NCBI GenBank assembly: GCA_964595945.1 | Contig: CAZQSL010000058.1 | Span: 1-21,928, forward strand | DNA from: CAZQSL01 sp964595945 | GTDB lineage: Bacteria > UBP15 > UBA6099 > JAJRTR01 | Reading direction: 5' to 3' | DNA: 21,928 nt | Shown here: in pieces, positions 14,741-21,871 of the stretch | Position numbering within the stretch: the first letter of the stretch is position 1 | How the letters are laid out: every line of letters starts with the position of its first letter | Program-made: the position numbers and the translations under genes | Notes under the pieces: generated by a model | Databases searched by the model: none | Seen by the model: only the letters and a program-made list of their open reading frames with translations | What the model was told of the DNA's origin: nothing

Positions 14741-15136
14741 TTACCAGATTGAGCAGATGAATTCGCCGCCGATTCCTTTAGAGCGGGCTTCTTTGCCTGT
14801 CATGAGACCCTGAGAGGTGGAGATGACTGCCATGCCTCTGCCGCCTGCGATAAGGGGGATGTCATTTTGATCGACGTAGATTCTGCGTCCTGGTTTGCTG
14901 TTGCGGACGAGGTGGTCAAACGACGGGCTGTTGTCTTCCGTGTATTTCAGGTAGACTTTTATGTAGTTGATGCCTTTTCTCTTTCTGATGACGAAGTTTT
15001 TGATGTATCCTTCGGCCTTGAGTATCCTGAGGATCTCCATTTTCAGTTTGGATGCAGGCATTTCGACGGACGCGAATTTCTGGTCTTTGCCGTTTCTTAT
15101 CCGCGTGAGCATATCCGCGATTGGGTCTGTCAGCAT
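14741..15136 (-). CDS. rpsH: 30S ribosomal protein S8
   Basis: uS8 binds helix 21 of 16S rRNA early in assembly and in E. coli represses the spc operon by binding the rplE mRNA region. The 131-residue product has MLTDPIADMLTRIRNG at the start, RKRKGINYIKVYLKY, RRIYV and the conserved C-terminal GMAVISTSQGLMTGKEAR followed by GGEFICSIW. Length is normal. It sits 31 bp after rpsN. Confidence 0.98.
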   Translation of the reverse strand: MLTDPIADMLTRIRNGKDQKFASVEMPASKLKMEILRILKAEGYIKNFVIRKRKGINYIKVYLKYTEDNSPSFDHLVRNSKPGRRIYVDQNDIPLIAGGRGMAVISTSQGLMTGKEARSKGIGGEFICSIW

Positions 15137-15167
15137 AGGTACTACTCCTTGAGCGCTTCTCTCTTGT

Positions 15168-15353
15168 TTACCAGCTTGCTTTTACGACGCCGGGGAGTTT
15201 TCCCTGGTGTGCAAGCGTCCTGAAGCATATTCTGCATAGTCCGAATTTCCTGTAGTATCCGCGCGGGCGGCCACAGAGTTTGCATCTGTTGCGTGTCTGC
15301 GTCGAATACTTGGGTTCTTCGAGGTTTTTCAGATATAGGGCTTTGCGTGTCAA
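15168..15353 (-). CDS. rpsZ: 30S ribosomal protein S14, zinc-binding short type
   Basis: uS14 is a 30S-head protein. This is the 61-residue type Z form with C24-x2-C27 and C40-x2-C43, ending GKLPGVVKASW. It starts at a TTG (15351-15353) preceded by GAGGTG. No in-frame ATG fits, and the TTG gives exactly the canonical length. It lies between rplE and rpsH, as in most bacteria with this form. The gene is also called rpsN. Confidence 0.97.
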   Translation of the reverse strand: MTRKALYLKNLEEPKYSTQTRNRCKLCGRPRGYYRKFGLCRICFRTLAHQGKLPGVVKASW

Positions 15354-15372
15354 GCTAACACCTCACGAGTGT

Positions 15373-15921
15373 TTATTTTGCAAATGGCATGCCGAACTGT
15401 TTGAGCAGCGCGAGACCTTCACGATCGGTTTTGGCTGTTGTCGTGATGACGATGTCCATGCCTCTGACTTTGTCTACCTTGTCATATTCGATTTCCGGGA
15501 ATATGAGCTGTTCCTTGACGCCAATGGAGTAGTTTCCTCTTCCGTCAAGGGCTTTTTCGGAGTATCCGCGGAAGTCACGGACCCTCGGGACTGCGATGTT
15601 GATGAATCTGTCAAGAAATTCATACATCTTGCGTCCGCGCAATGTTACCTTGGTGCCGACTACCCAGCCTTCTCTGATCTTGAAGTTCGAGATAGACTTC
15701 TTGGCACGTGTGGCTACCGGTTTTTGCCCGGTGATGGTGGCGATGTCGGCCATGGCGTTTTCGAGCGCCTTCTGGTCTTCGCGCACGTTGCTTATCCCCA
15801 TGTTTATGGTGATCTTTTCGATCTTGGGGACCTGCATGACTGTAGTGTAGCCAAGCTCCTGCATGAGGGCGGGCACTACCTTGTCTTTGTAGATCTGTTT
15901 TAGTCTCGGTGTCTCAGCCAT
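15373..15921 (-). CDS. rplE: 50S ribosomal protein L5
   Basis: uL5 binds 5S rRNA and contacts P-site tRNA at the central protuberance. The 182-residue product has the conserved PKIEKITINMGISN strand, ITGQKPVATRAKKSISNFKI, VTLRGRKMYEFLDR and DFRGYSEKALDGRGNYSIG. Length is standard. The ATG at 15919-15921 overlaps the end of rplX by eight bases, so the two genes are probably translationally coupled. Confidence 0.98.
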   Translation of the reverse strand: MAETPRLKQIYKDKVVPALMQELGYTTVMQVPKIEKITINMGISNVREDQKALENAMADIATITGQKPVATRAKKSISNFKIREGWVVGTKVTLRGRKMYEFLDRFINIAVPRVRDFRGYSEKALDGRGNYSIGVKEQLIFPEIEYDKVDKVRGMDIVITTTAKTDREGLALLKQFGMPFAK

Positions 15922-16261
15922 CTATTAACTCACCACATTTTCTACATTTTCTGCTCGTTTTGCCCTCGGCATCCCTGTGATAGTTGACTTTCGCAGGTTT
16001 TGAGCATCTCGGGCAAATCAGAGTCACATTTGAAATATCTATCGGGGCCGGTATTTCGATGATGCCGCCTGATGGATTTTTCTGCGGATGGGGTTTCACA
16101 GCCTTTTTCGCAATGTTGATCTGCTGGACCACTACCTTCTTTTCAGTTGGCATGGCCGTGACGACTTCGCCCTGCTTGCCCTTGTCTTTGCCGGCAATGA
16201 CCCTGACGGTGTCGCCTTTTTTGATTTTCATTTTTCCAGTTACTTTGGTCTGAGTGGACAT
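15914..16261 (-). CDS. rplX: 50S ribosomal protein L24
   Basis: uL24 starts large-subunit assembly and lies at the exit tunnel mouth. The KOW-motif core begins MKIKKGDTVRVIAGKDKGK, and QQINIAKKAVKPHPQ follows. The C-terminus carries a zinc-ribbon-like set C83, C86, C106 and C109 (115-residue numbering). Start choice is uncertain. A GTG at 16274-16276, the ATG at 16259-16261 chosen here and an ATG ten codons further in are all possible, and none has a strong ribosome-binding site. Homology begins at the last of these. Confidence 0.93.
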   Translation of the reverse strand: MSTQTKVTGKMKIKKGDTVRVIAGKDKGKQGEVVTAMPTEKKVVVQQINIAKKAVKPHPQKNPSGGIIEIPAPIDISNVTLICPRCSKPAKVNYHRDAEGKTSRKCRKCGELIDG

Positions 16262-16282
16262 TTCTTTTGATCCCACAATTTT

Positions 16283-16651
16283 TTAGAGTACTTCGGGCGC
16301 CAAGGAAACGATTTTGAGGAACTTCTTTTCTCTCAGCTCTCTGCCGACCGGGCCGAATACGCGGGTGCCGATCGGGTTGTTTGCGTTGTCGATTATCACT
16401 GCCGCGTTGTCGTCGAATCTAATTATCGTGCCGTCAGGTCTTGCTACGGCTTTTTCCGTCCTGACGATGACTGCGCGGACTACCTTGCCTTTTTTCACAG
16501 GCGCGTTGGGGATCGCCTGTTTTACCGATGCTGTGATGATGTCGCCAAGTTTTGCGCACTTCTGATTGGTTGTCTTGTCGACTCTGATGCACATGATTTC
16601 TTTTGCGCCTGAATTATCGGCGACTTTTAGTCTGCTCTGTGGCTGGATCAT
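16283..16651 (-). CDS. rplN: 50S ribosomal protein L14
   Basis: uL14 contributes to subunit bridges and is the docking site of the silencing factor RsfS. The 122-residue product starts MIQPQSRLKVADNSGAKEIM, carries the VKKGKVVRAVIVRTEK strand and the FDDNAAVIIDN segment, and ends with GPVGRELREKKFLKIVSLAPEVL (length as in nearly all bacteria). The ATG at 16649-16651 has GGAG six bases upstream. A small CCCGC/GCGGG hairpin lies in the 57-bp gap before it, at the usual S10/spc operon boundary. Confidence 0.98.
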   Translation of the reverse strand: MIQPQSRLKVADNSGAKEIMCIRVDKTTNQKCAKLGDIITASVKQAIPNAPVKKGKVVRAVIVRTEKAVARPDGTIIRFDDNAAVIIDNANNPIGTRVFGPVGRELREKKFLKIVSLAPEVL

Positions 16652-16708
16652 GGCTGCTCCGTAAAATCCTCCCGCTGTGCGGGGGCCATATATGTGAATT
16701 TTTCAGTG

Positions 16709-17038
16709 TTATTCAGCTTCTGATTTTGTTTCTTTTTCGCCTTTGATGATTGCAGCGTCGACTTCCTGTATCTGTGCGGTGGAAACGTATCTGCGCTTCA
16801 TGATTTCGGCCACGCGCCATGTCTTATCTTTGCTGATGGGGCGGGTTCCCATGATTTTTACGACGTCCCCGAGCCTGCACTCGTTGTTTTCATCGTGCGC
16901 CTTGTATTTTTTACGGCTTCTGATGAATTTTTTATAGCGCGGATGTTGCATGGTTCTTTCGACCTCTATTACGACGGTCTTATCCATTTTGTCGCTGACA
17001 ACCGTGCCGATGATAGTCTGTCGTCGTGTTTCCCTCAT
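16709..17038 (-). CDS. rpsQ: 30S ribosomal protein S17 with C-terminal extension
   Basis: uS17 is a primary 16S-binding OB-fold protein. The core has RRQTIIGTVVSDKMDKTVVI, then RTMQHPRYKKFIRSRKKYKA and VKIMGTRPISKDKTWRVAEI. A tail of about 25 charged residues ends KGEKETKSEAE, bringing the length to 109 against the usual 80-90. I chose the ATG at 17036-17038 because it overlaps the rpmC stop as ATGA and homology begins there. The frame open further upstream lies inside rpmC. Confidence 0.96.
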   Translation of the reverse strand: MRETRRQTIIGTVVSDKMDKTVVIEVERTMQHPRYKKFIRSRKKYKAHDENNECRLGDVVKIMGTRPISKDKTWRVAEIMKRRYVSTAQIQEVDAAIIKGEKETKSEAE

Positions 17039-17238
17039 GCCGATGCTTCCTTCCGCTTTCTTTCGTTGAGAATGGTCAGTATACGTGCGATGTCTCTCTT
17101 GACTTCGCGCATTCTTTTTGGGTTCTGGTTCTGATGCGATGCGGTCTGCCATCTGAGATTGAACATTTCTTCCTTGTGTTTGTCAATCTTTTCGAGCAGT
17201 TCGCTATCGCTCAGTGTTTTGAGTTCGCTTGTTTTCAT
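17035..17238 (-). CDS. rpmC: 50S ribosomal protein L29
   Basis: uL29 is a two-helix coiled protein at the exit tunnel that helps bind trigger factor and SRP. The 67-residue product has the expected pattern MKTSELKTLSDSELLEKIDK, then KEEMFNLRWQTASHQNQNPK and RMREVKRDIARILTILNERK. The start ATG is at 17236-17238. The gene overlaps rpsQ by four bases and follows rplP by 16 bp. Confidence 0.96.
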   Translation of the reverse strand: MKTSELKTLSDSELLEKIDKHKEEMFNLRWQTASHQNQNPKRMREVKRDIARILTILNERKRKEASA

Positions 17239-17254
17239 GTCATGTCCCTGATCG

Positions 17255-17662
17255 CTATACGCGTTTTACGATTTTGCATTTGATGGGCAGCTTGTGCGCT
17301 GCGAGGGTGAGAGCTTTTCTTGAAAGTTCTTCGGGAGCTCCGGCAAGCTCGATGATCATCGTGCCTGGTTTTACCACTGCGACCCAGAATTCCGGCGCGC
17401 CTTTTCCTTTACCCATTCGTGTTTCGGCGGGTTTTTTGGAGACGCTTTTGGCGGGAAATATTCTGATCCAGATTTTTCCGCCTCTTTTAACGCATCGCGA
17501 TACGGCGACACGAGTGGCTTCGATCTGTCTCGCTGTGATCCAGGCGGGTTCCATTGCCTGCAGGCCGAATTCTCCGAAAGCGACTGTCGTGCCTTTCGTG
17601 GGGGTGCCCTTCATGCGGCCCCTCTGCATTTTGCGGTGTTTTACACGTTTTGGCTGAAGCAT
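17255..17662 (-). CDS. rplP: 50S ribosomal protein L16
   Basis: uL16 orients tRNA in the A and P sites near the peptidyl-transferase centre. The 135-residue product begins MLQPKRVKHRKMQRGRMKG, contains VAFGEFGLQAMEPAWITARQ, and keeps the conserved loop RMGKGKGAPEFWVAVVKPG, including the Arg that is hydroxylated in E. coli. Length is normal. It lies 21 bp after rpsC. Confidence 0.98.
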   Translation of the reverse strand: MLQPKRVKHRKMQRGRMKGTPTKGTTVAFGEFGLQAMEPAWITARQIEATRVAVSRCVKRGGKIWIRIFPAKSVSKKPAETRMGKGKGAPEFWVAVVKPGTMIIELAGAPEELSRKALTLAAHKLPIKCKIVKRV

Positions 17663-17683
17663 TGTTTTATGTCCCTGTCGTTT

Positions 17684-18418
17684 TTACGCCTGGTCTTGTA
17701 TTCCGTTGGCAAGATCTTTTTTGAATTGTTTCGGGTCCTTGTCGCCTTTGTAAATCCATACCTTGATGCCGATTTTGCCGTAAGTAGTATGCGCTTCCGT
17801 GAACGCATAGTCAATATCTGCGCGAAGAGTATGCAGCGGGACTCTTCCGACTCGCTGCCATTCTGTGCGTGCTATTTCCGCTCCGCCGAGTCTGCCAGAG
17901 CAGCAGATTTTTACGCCCTGCGCCCCTGCCATCATGCTTTTGTCGATCATTTGTTTGATTGCGCGGCGCACGCTGAATCTTTTTTCGATCATTACTGCGA
18001 TGCTTTCGCCGACGAGGTATGCGTCGAGGTCTGGCACCTTGATCGGTCTGATCTTTATCTCCACGTCCTTGGCTGTCTTTTCTCTGAGCACCTTGGTGAG
18101 TGCTTCGATTGTTTCGCCATTTCGCCCTATGACGATCCCTGGTTTTGCTGTGTTGATGTATACAGTGATGTTTTTGGCTTTTCGTTCGAGCTCGACTTTG
18201 GAAATGCCGCTGAACCTGAGGCTTTCGCGCTGGAATTTCTTCCCTGCCTTGCCGGTGAATTTTCTGTTGTCGCCTTTGTAGTTCCATGTCATGACGATGT
18301 CACGCACCATGAAATCTTCGTGCAGGTTGTCGATATAGTCTTTTTCCGCGTACCAGCGGCTGTCCCATGTGTCGACAATTCCTAATCGCAGTCCGCGGGG
18401 ATGTACTTTCTGACCCAA
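17684..18418 (-). CDS. rpsC: 30S ribosomal protein S3 with internal insertion
   Basis: uS3 helps form the mRNA entry tunnel and helicase. The product starts MGQKVHPRGLRLGI, has the KH loop IGRNGETI and the RR pair in the KRFSVRRAIKQ helix. It also has the conserved SGRLGGAEIARTEW and EAHTTYGKIGIKVWI segments. Between VRD (38-40) and SGISKVELER (70-79) there are about 20 residues more than in E. coli. They are basic and Gly-containing (WNYKGDNRKFTGKAGKKFQR). Translation starts at a TTG (18416-18418) behind a strong GAGGAGG, and no nearby ATG fits the conserved N-terminus. Length is 244. Confidence 0.97.
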   Translation of the reverse strand: MGQKVHPRGLRLGIVDTWDSRWYAEKDYIDNLHEDFMVRDIVMTWNYKGDNRKFTGKAGKKFQRESLRFSGISKVELERKAKNITVYINTAKPGIVIGRNGETIEALTKVLREKTAKDVEIKIRPIKVPDLDAYLVGESIAVMIEKRFSVRRAIKQMIDKSMMAGAQGVKICCSGRLGGAEIARTEWQRVGRVPLHTLRADIDYAFTEAHTTYGKIGIKVWIYKGDKDPKQFKKDLANGIQDQA

Positions 18419-18457
18419 GGTTTCCTCCTCGATCTCAGGTAAATCTGTGATTCTCGG

Positions 18458-18793
18458 TTATTTTTCCGTCGCCAGCACCACAGTGATGTGGCTGGTGCGT
18501 TTTCGTATTCTCATGCCTCTGCCCATCGGGCCGGGGCGCATTCTTTTCAGTGTCGGGCCTTCATTGGCTATCGCGTTTTTCACGATAAGGTTTTCTTTTG
18601 TCAGGCTCAGGTTTTCCTCGGCGTTGGCTCCTGCTGAGACAAGCACCTTTTTGAGCAGTTCGGCATTGGGTGACGGCATAAAGTCGAGTATGGCGCAGGC
18701 CTCCGTGTACTTTTTGCCCTTTATTGCGTTTGCGTATCTTCTGATCTTGCTTGACGACACGCGAATGTATTTTGCTGTGGCTCTTGATTCCAT
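18458..18793 (-). CDS. rplV: 50S ribosomal protein L22
   Basis: uL22 extends a beta hairpin into the exit tunnel and is a site of macrolide-resistance mutations. The 111-residue product has the helices around YIRVSSSKIRRYANAIKGK, then KKVLVSAGANAEENLSLTKE. The hairpin is PTLKRMRPGPMGRGMRIRKR with the usual TSHITVVL end. Length is normal. It lies 28 bp after rpsS. Confidence 0.97.
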   Translation of the reverse strand: MESRATAKYIRVSSSKIRRYANAIKGKKYTEACAILDFMPSPNAELLKKVLVSAGANAEENLSLTKENLIVKNAIANEGPTLKRMRPGPMGRGMRIRKRTSHITVVLATEK

Positions 18794-18821
18794 GACGATC
18801 CTTCCCGCCGATTCAGTCTTT

Positions 18822-19103
18822 TTATCTCATGCCGGATTTTTTCTCGGACCCGCCATGCCCCCTGTACAGCCTTGTGGGCGCGAATTCTCCGAGCTTGTGA
18901 CCGACCATGTTTTCGGTGATATATACGGGCACGTGTTTCCTGCCGTTGTGTACTGCGATTGTGATGCCGACCATTTCGGGAACTACCATCGACGCCCTTG
19001 ACCATGTTCGTATTATGCCGCCGGCCTTGCTTTTCTGCGCAGCGCGCACTTTCACGATGAGTTTCTCTTCGACGAAGGGTCCCTTTTTGAGTGATCTTGA
19101 CAC
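18822..19103 (-). CDS. rpsS: 30S ribosomal protein S19
   Basis: uS19 pairs with S13 in the 30S head near the A site. The 93-residue product starts MSRSLKKGPFVEEKL and contains IRTWSRASMVVPEMVGITIA, AVHNGRKHVPVYITENMVGH and KLGEFAPTRLYRGH. It starts at a GTG (19101-19103) with AAGGAG seven bases upstream. Length is normal. It lies 39 bp after rplB. Confidence 0.98.
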   Translation of the reverse strand: MSRSLKKGPFVEEKLIVKVRAAQKSKAGGIIRTWSRASMVVPEMVGITIAVHNGRKHVPVYITENMVGHKLGEFAPTRLYRGHGGSEKKSGMR

Positions 19104-19142
19104 TGTGCTGCTCCTTCATGATCGCGGATTTACGCCGCGAGA

Positions 19143-19976
19143 TTATTTCTTGCGTTTGCGCCGCGTGACGATGAATCTGTCGTTTTTGCTCTTCTTCCTG
19201 GTCTTGCCGCCTTTGGCGTGGACGCCCCAGGGTGAGCAGGGTGGTCTGCCGCCGCATTTGCTGCGTCCTTCGCCGCCGCCGTGCGGGTGGTCACAGGGAT
19301 TCATGACTGTGCCGCGGACAGTTGGCTTGATGCCCATCCAGCGCATTCTTCCTGCTTTGCCGATGGATACCGTGCTGTGCTCTTCGTTGCCGATCTGACC
19401 GATTGTGGCGCGGCATTCCGTATGTATGAGGCGCACTTCTCCCGATGGGAGTCTTACGTGCGCGTATTCGCTTTCTTTGGCTATGATCTGGGCGTACATG
19501 CCGGCCGCTCTGGCGATTTTCCCGCCGCCGCCTGGCCGAAGTTCGATGTTGTGTATGAATGTGCCGAGCGGTATGTCCTTGAGCGCCATCGCATTGCCTT
19601 CGACGATATCATGGCCCGTGCCGGACTGTACCTTGTCTCCGACTTTCATGTTTTTCGTGGCGAGAATGTATGCCTTGACACCATTTTCATAGTGTACGAG
19701 AGCGATTCTGCTCGATCTGTTCGGATCGTATTCGATTGCGGCAATTTTACCTGCGCACGAGTCGTATTTTCTGTCGAAATCAACCTCTCTCAGACGTCTC
19801 TTGTGGCCACCGCCCTGATGGCGTACTGTCACTCTGCCGGTGTTGTTTCTCCCGCCCTTGCCCTTTTTGGTCGTGGTGAGAGATTTCTCCGGGGTCTGTT
19901 TGGTGATATCGTCTTTTTCAAGGACCATATAATATCGCCGGCCCGGCGTTGTTGGTTTGAACTTTTTAATGCCCAT
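19143..19976 (-). CDS. rplB: 50S ribosomal protein L2
   Basis: uL2 is needed for subunit association and peptidyl-transferase activity. The 277-residue product has MGIKKFKPTTPGRRY, the HQGGGHKRRLREVDFDR segment, the OB and SH3-like domains with DIPLGTFIHNIELRPGGGG, and the catalytic-site loop DHPHGGGEGR with its conserved His. Cysteines occur where most homologues have Val, Gly or Thr around that loop (NPCDHPHGG, SKCGGRPPCSPW). Length is standard. It lies 18 bp after rplW. Confidence 0.98.
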   Translation of the reverse strand: MGIKKFKPTTPGRRYYMVLEKDDITKQTPEKSLTTTKKGKGGRNNTGRVTVRHQGGGHKRRLREVDFDRKYDSCAGKIAAIEYDPNRSSRIALVHYENGVKAYILATKNMKVGDKVQSGTGHDIVEGNAMALKDIPLGTFIHNIELRPGGGGKIARAAGMYAQIIAKESEYAHVRLPSGEVRLIHTECRATIGQIGNEEHSTVSIGKAGRMRWMGIKPTVRGTVMNPCDHPHGGGEGRSKCGGRPPCSPWGVHAKGGKTRKKSKNDRFIVTRRKRKK

Positions 19977-19994
19977 GATCCGAAATATCCCTTC

Positions 19995-20297
19995 TTACAT
20001 TCCTTCGAAGAATCCTTTGATCTTCTGCCCCTCTGCGACTTTCACGATGGCCTTTTTCCAGGATGATGTTTTTCCGGAAAATCTGCCCATTCTTTTGGTT
20101 TTCCCGCGTTTTGTTATGATGTTGACACCTTCGACCCTTACGTTGAAAATCTCCTGTATGGCCTTTTCCACGTCGGTCTTGGTGGCAGTCTGAGCTACTC
20201 TGAAGTAGTATTTGTTGCTCTCGAGATCTATGTGGCTTTTCTCGGAGATTACGGGGGCTATGATAATGTCTCTTGGGTTGACCTTCATGACCTTCAT
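19995..20297 (-). CDS. rplW: 50S ribosomal protein L23
   Basis: uL23 is the docking site for trigger factor and SRP at the tunnel exit. The 100-residue product has DIIIAPVISEKSHIDLESNK and YYFRVAQTATKTDVEKAIQE, then FNVRVEGVNIITKRGKTKRM. The chosen ATG at 20295-20297 overlaps the rplD stop as ATGA. A second in-frame ATG three codons later is also possible. The longer upstream open frame lies inside rplD and lacks homology. Confidence 0.95.
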   Translation of the reverse strand: MKVMKVNPRDIIIAPVISEKSHIDLESNKYYFRVAQTATKTDVEKAIQEIFNVRVEGVNIITKRGKTKRMGRFSGKTSSWKKAIVKVAEGQKIKGFFEGM

Positions 20298-20866
20298 CCA
20301 ATCACTATATTGAGTTTTTCCGCGATTTCGGGAGTCGTGACGATCCACTCGCAGTTGATGAGACCTTCGATGTTGATGGCGTCCGAATGCACTGTGGCAA
20401 CGTTGGGCAGGTTGCGCGCGGAGAGCTTCATTTTCTGCGAGGCAGGCTCGCTGTTATATATGAAGAGCACTTTTCCGGCGACTCCCTTTTCTGCAAGGTA
20501 GTTCCTGAAGGATTTTGTGGACGGTTTGTCGATCGGGAGTGTTCCGATCACGACTTTTCCCGATTCGATCTTCCAGTCGATGACGGATTTGACGGCCTGT
20601 CTGCGCACTTTTTTGTTGATCTTGCGACCGTGGTTTTCGATCGCGGAGCCAAATGCGCGGCCACCGCCGACCCAATGTGGAGCGCGTGTCGAGCCCTGTC
20701 TTGCGCGGCCAGTGCCTTTTTGCCGCCAAGGTTTTGAGCCGCCGCCACTTACTTCGCCACGGCCTTTTTGCTTGACTGTGTCACGTCTTCCGTTGCAGCG
20801 TTCGATGCGCAGGGCTTCGACGATGATTTGTTTGGTTCTTCCGTTTATTTTTACTTCTCCGCTCAT
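20294..20866 (-). CDS. rplD: 50S ribosomal protein L4 (short N-terminus)
   Basis: uL4 has a loop into the exit tunnel and in enterobacteria also represses the S10 operon. The 190-residue product keeps the tunnel-loop signature SGGGSKPWRQKGTGRARQGS, then TRAPHWVGGGRAFG, and the C-terminal alpha/beta domain. The first strand and helix usually found before the NRR-type motif are reduced. The match begins only about 15 residues in, whereas about 35 is usual. An in-frame TGA two codons before the ATG and a well-placed GGAAAG show that the start is genuine. Confidence 0.96.
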   Translation of the reverse strand: MSGEVKINGRTKQIIVEALRIERCNGRRDTVKQKGRGEVSGGGSKPWRQKGTGRARQGSTRAPHWVGGGRAFGSAIENHGRKINKKVRRQAVKSVIDWKIESGKVVIGTLPIDKPSTKSFRNYLAEKGVAGKVLFIYNSEPASQKMKLSARNLPNVATVHSDAINIEGLINCEWIVTTPEIAEKLNIVIG

Positions 20867-20893
20867 GGTTCACTTTCCAATCGCAATTTCATG

Positions 20894-21544
20894 TTACGCC
20901 TTTGTGATGAGGACTACCGTGTTAGCCTTGCCGGGGATTGCGCCCTTTATGGCCACGATATATGTCTTTTTTCCTTCGCCATCGGCGGCGGGTTTTATCT
21001 TCACTATTTCTACATTCTGCACTGTTGCGTTGACATTGCCCATGTGCCCGGGGCCCCTTTTGCCTCTGAAGACCCTTGCGGCGTCCGTCGAGCCGGCGCT
21101 CATGGGTTTTCTGTGCACTTTGGATACGCCGTGTGATGCGGGCTGTCCGCCGAAATGGAATCTGCGTACACCGCCCTGAAATCCGCGGCCCATGCTGTGG
21201 CCTTTGACGGTGACTTTTGTGGATTCTTTGAGGATGTCGGCTGCGTCGAACTGTTTGCCGACTTCGAACCCGTCAGTACTGTCGACACGGAATTCCTGGA
21301 GGATTTTATAGCCTTCCTTGAGTCCGGCCTTTTTGAAATGTCCCTGCATGGGCTTGGTGAGCTTTTCGAGTTTGACCGGATCGGTACCGATCTGAACCGC
21401 GTTGTAGCTGTCCCTGCCGTCCGCTTTTTTGATCTGTACGACGGTGCAGGGCTCCACTTCGACGATTGTAACCGGCACGGCTGTGCCCTGTTCGTCGAAG
21501 GCGCGGGTCATGCCGACCTTTTTGCCTATCATTCCGTTAATCAT
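20894..21544 (-). CDS. rplC: 50S ribosomal protein L3
   Basis: uL3 is an early-assembly protein reaching toward the peptidyl-transferase centre. The 216-residue product starts MINGMIGKKVGMTRAFDEQG and contains VTVKGHSMGRGFQGGVRRF, FHFGGQPASHGVSKVHRKP and RGKRGPGHMGN. The HR-x-PGSIG stretch typical of bacteria is replaced by HRKPMSAGSTDAARV. The ATG at 21542-21544 has AAGG upstream that overlaps the end of rpsJ, from which it is separated by five bases. A second ATG four codons later is possible. Confidence 0.98.
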   Translation of the reverse strand: MINGMIGKKVGMTRAFDEQGTAVPVTIVEVEPCTVVQIKKADGRDSYNAVQIGTDPVKLEKLTKPMQGHFKKAGLKEGYKILQEFRVDSTDGFEVGKQFDAADILKESTKVTVKGHSMGRGFQGGVRRFHFGGQPASHGVSKVHRKPMSAGSTDAARVFRGKRGPGHMGNVNATVQNVEIVKIKPAADGEGKKTYIVAIKGAIPGKANTVVLITKA

Positions 21545-21549
21545 GATCT

Positions 21550-21858
21550 CTACCTTTTAATCTCGATGTCTACTCCCGAGGGCAGTTCGAGTTTCTTGAG
21601 CGCCTCGATGGTCGCAGGTGTGGGACTTTCGATGTCGATGAGTCTCTTGTGCGTGCGGATCTCGAAGTGTTCGCGCGACTTTTTGTCTACGTGGGGGCTT
21701 CTGAGCACACAGAATCTTTCGATATCAACGGGAAGCGGGACCGGGCCCATGGCTTCTGCGCCACTGCTTTTGACTGTGTCAACGATTCTCTCCGCTGCCG
21801 CATCGAGGATGTTGTGATCAAATGATTTGAGCTTGATTCTAAGTTTTAACTTTGCCAT
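21550..21858 (-). CDS. rpsJ: 30S ribosomal protein S10
   Basis: uS10 is a 30S-head protein and, with NusB, part of the antitermination complex. The 102-residue product has LKLRIKLKSFDHNILDAAAE, then GPVPLPVDIERFCVLRSPHV and KKSREHFEIRTHKRLIDI. I chose the ATG at 21856-21858 because homology and the standard length start there. The open frame upstream runs into the tuf end. It lies 13 bp after the tuf stop. Confidence 0.98.
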   Translation of the reverse strand: MAKLKLRIKLKSFDHNILDAAAERIVDTVKSSGAEAMGPVPLPVDIERFCVLRSPHVDKKSREHFEIRTHKRLIDIESPTPATIEALKKLELPSGVDIEIKR

Positions 21859-21871
21859 GTTGAGCCCTTTT

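Noticed and set aside
16652..16708. Small CCCGC/GCGGG hairpin before rplN as a terminator between the S10 and spc blocks
   Set aside because: The stem is only five pairs and no proper T tract follows on the minus strand.
17636..20066. Long plus-strand frames opposite rpsC, rplB and other ribosomal genes
   Set aside because: All are antisense to certain ribosomal genes and show no recognisable domains or start signals.
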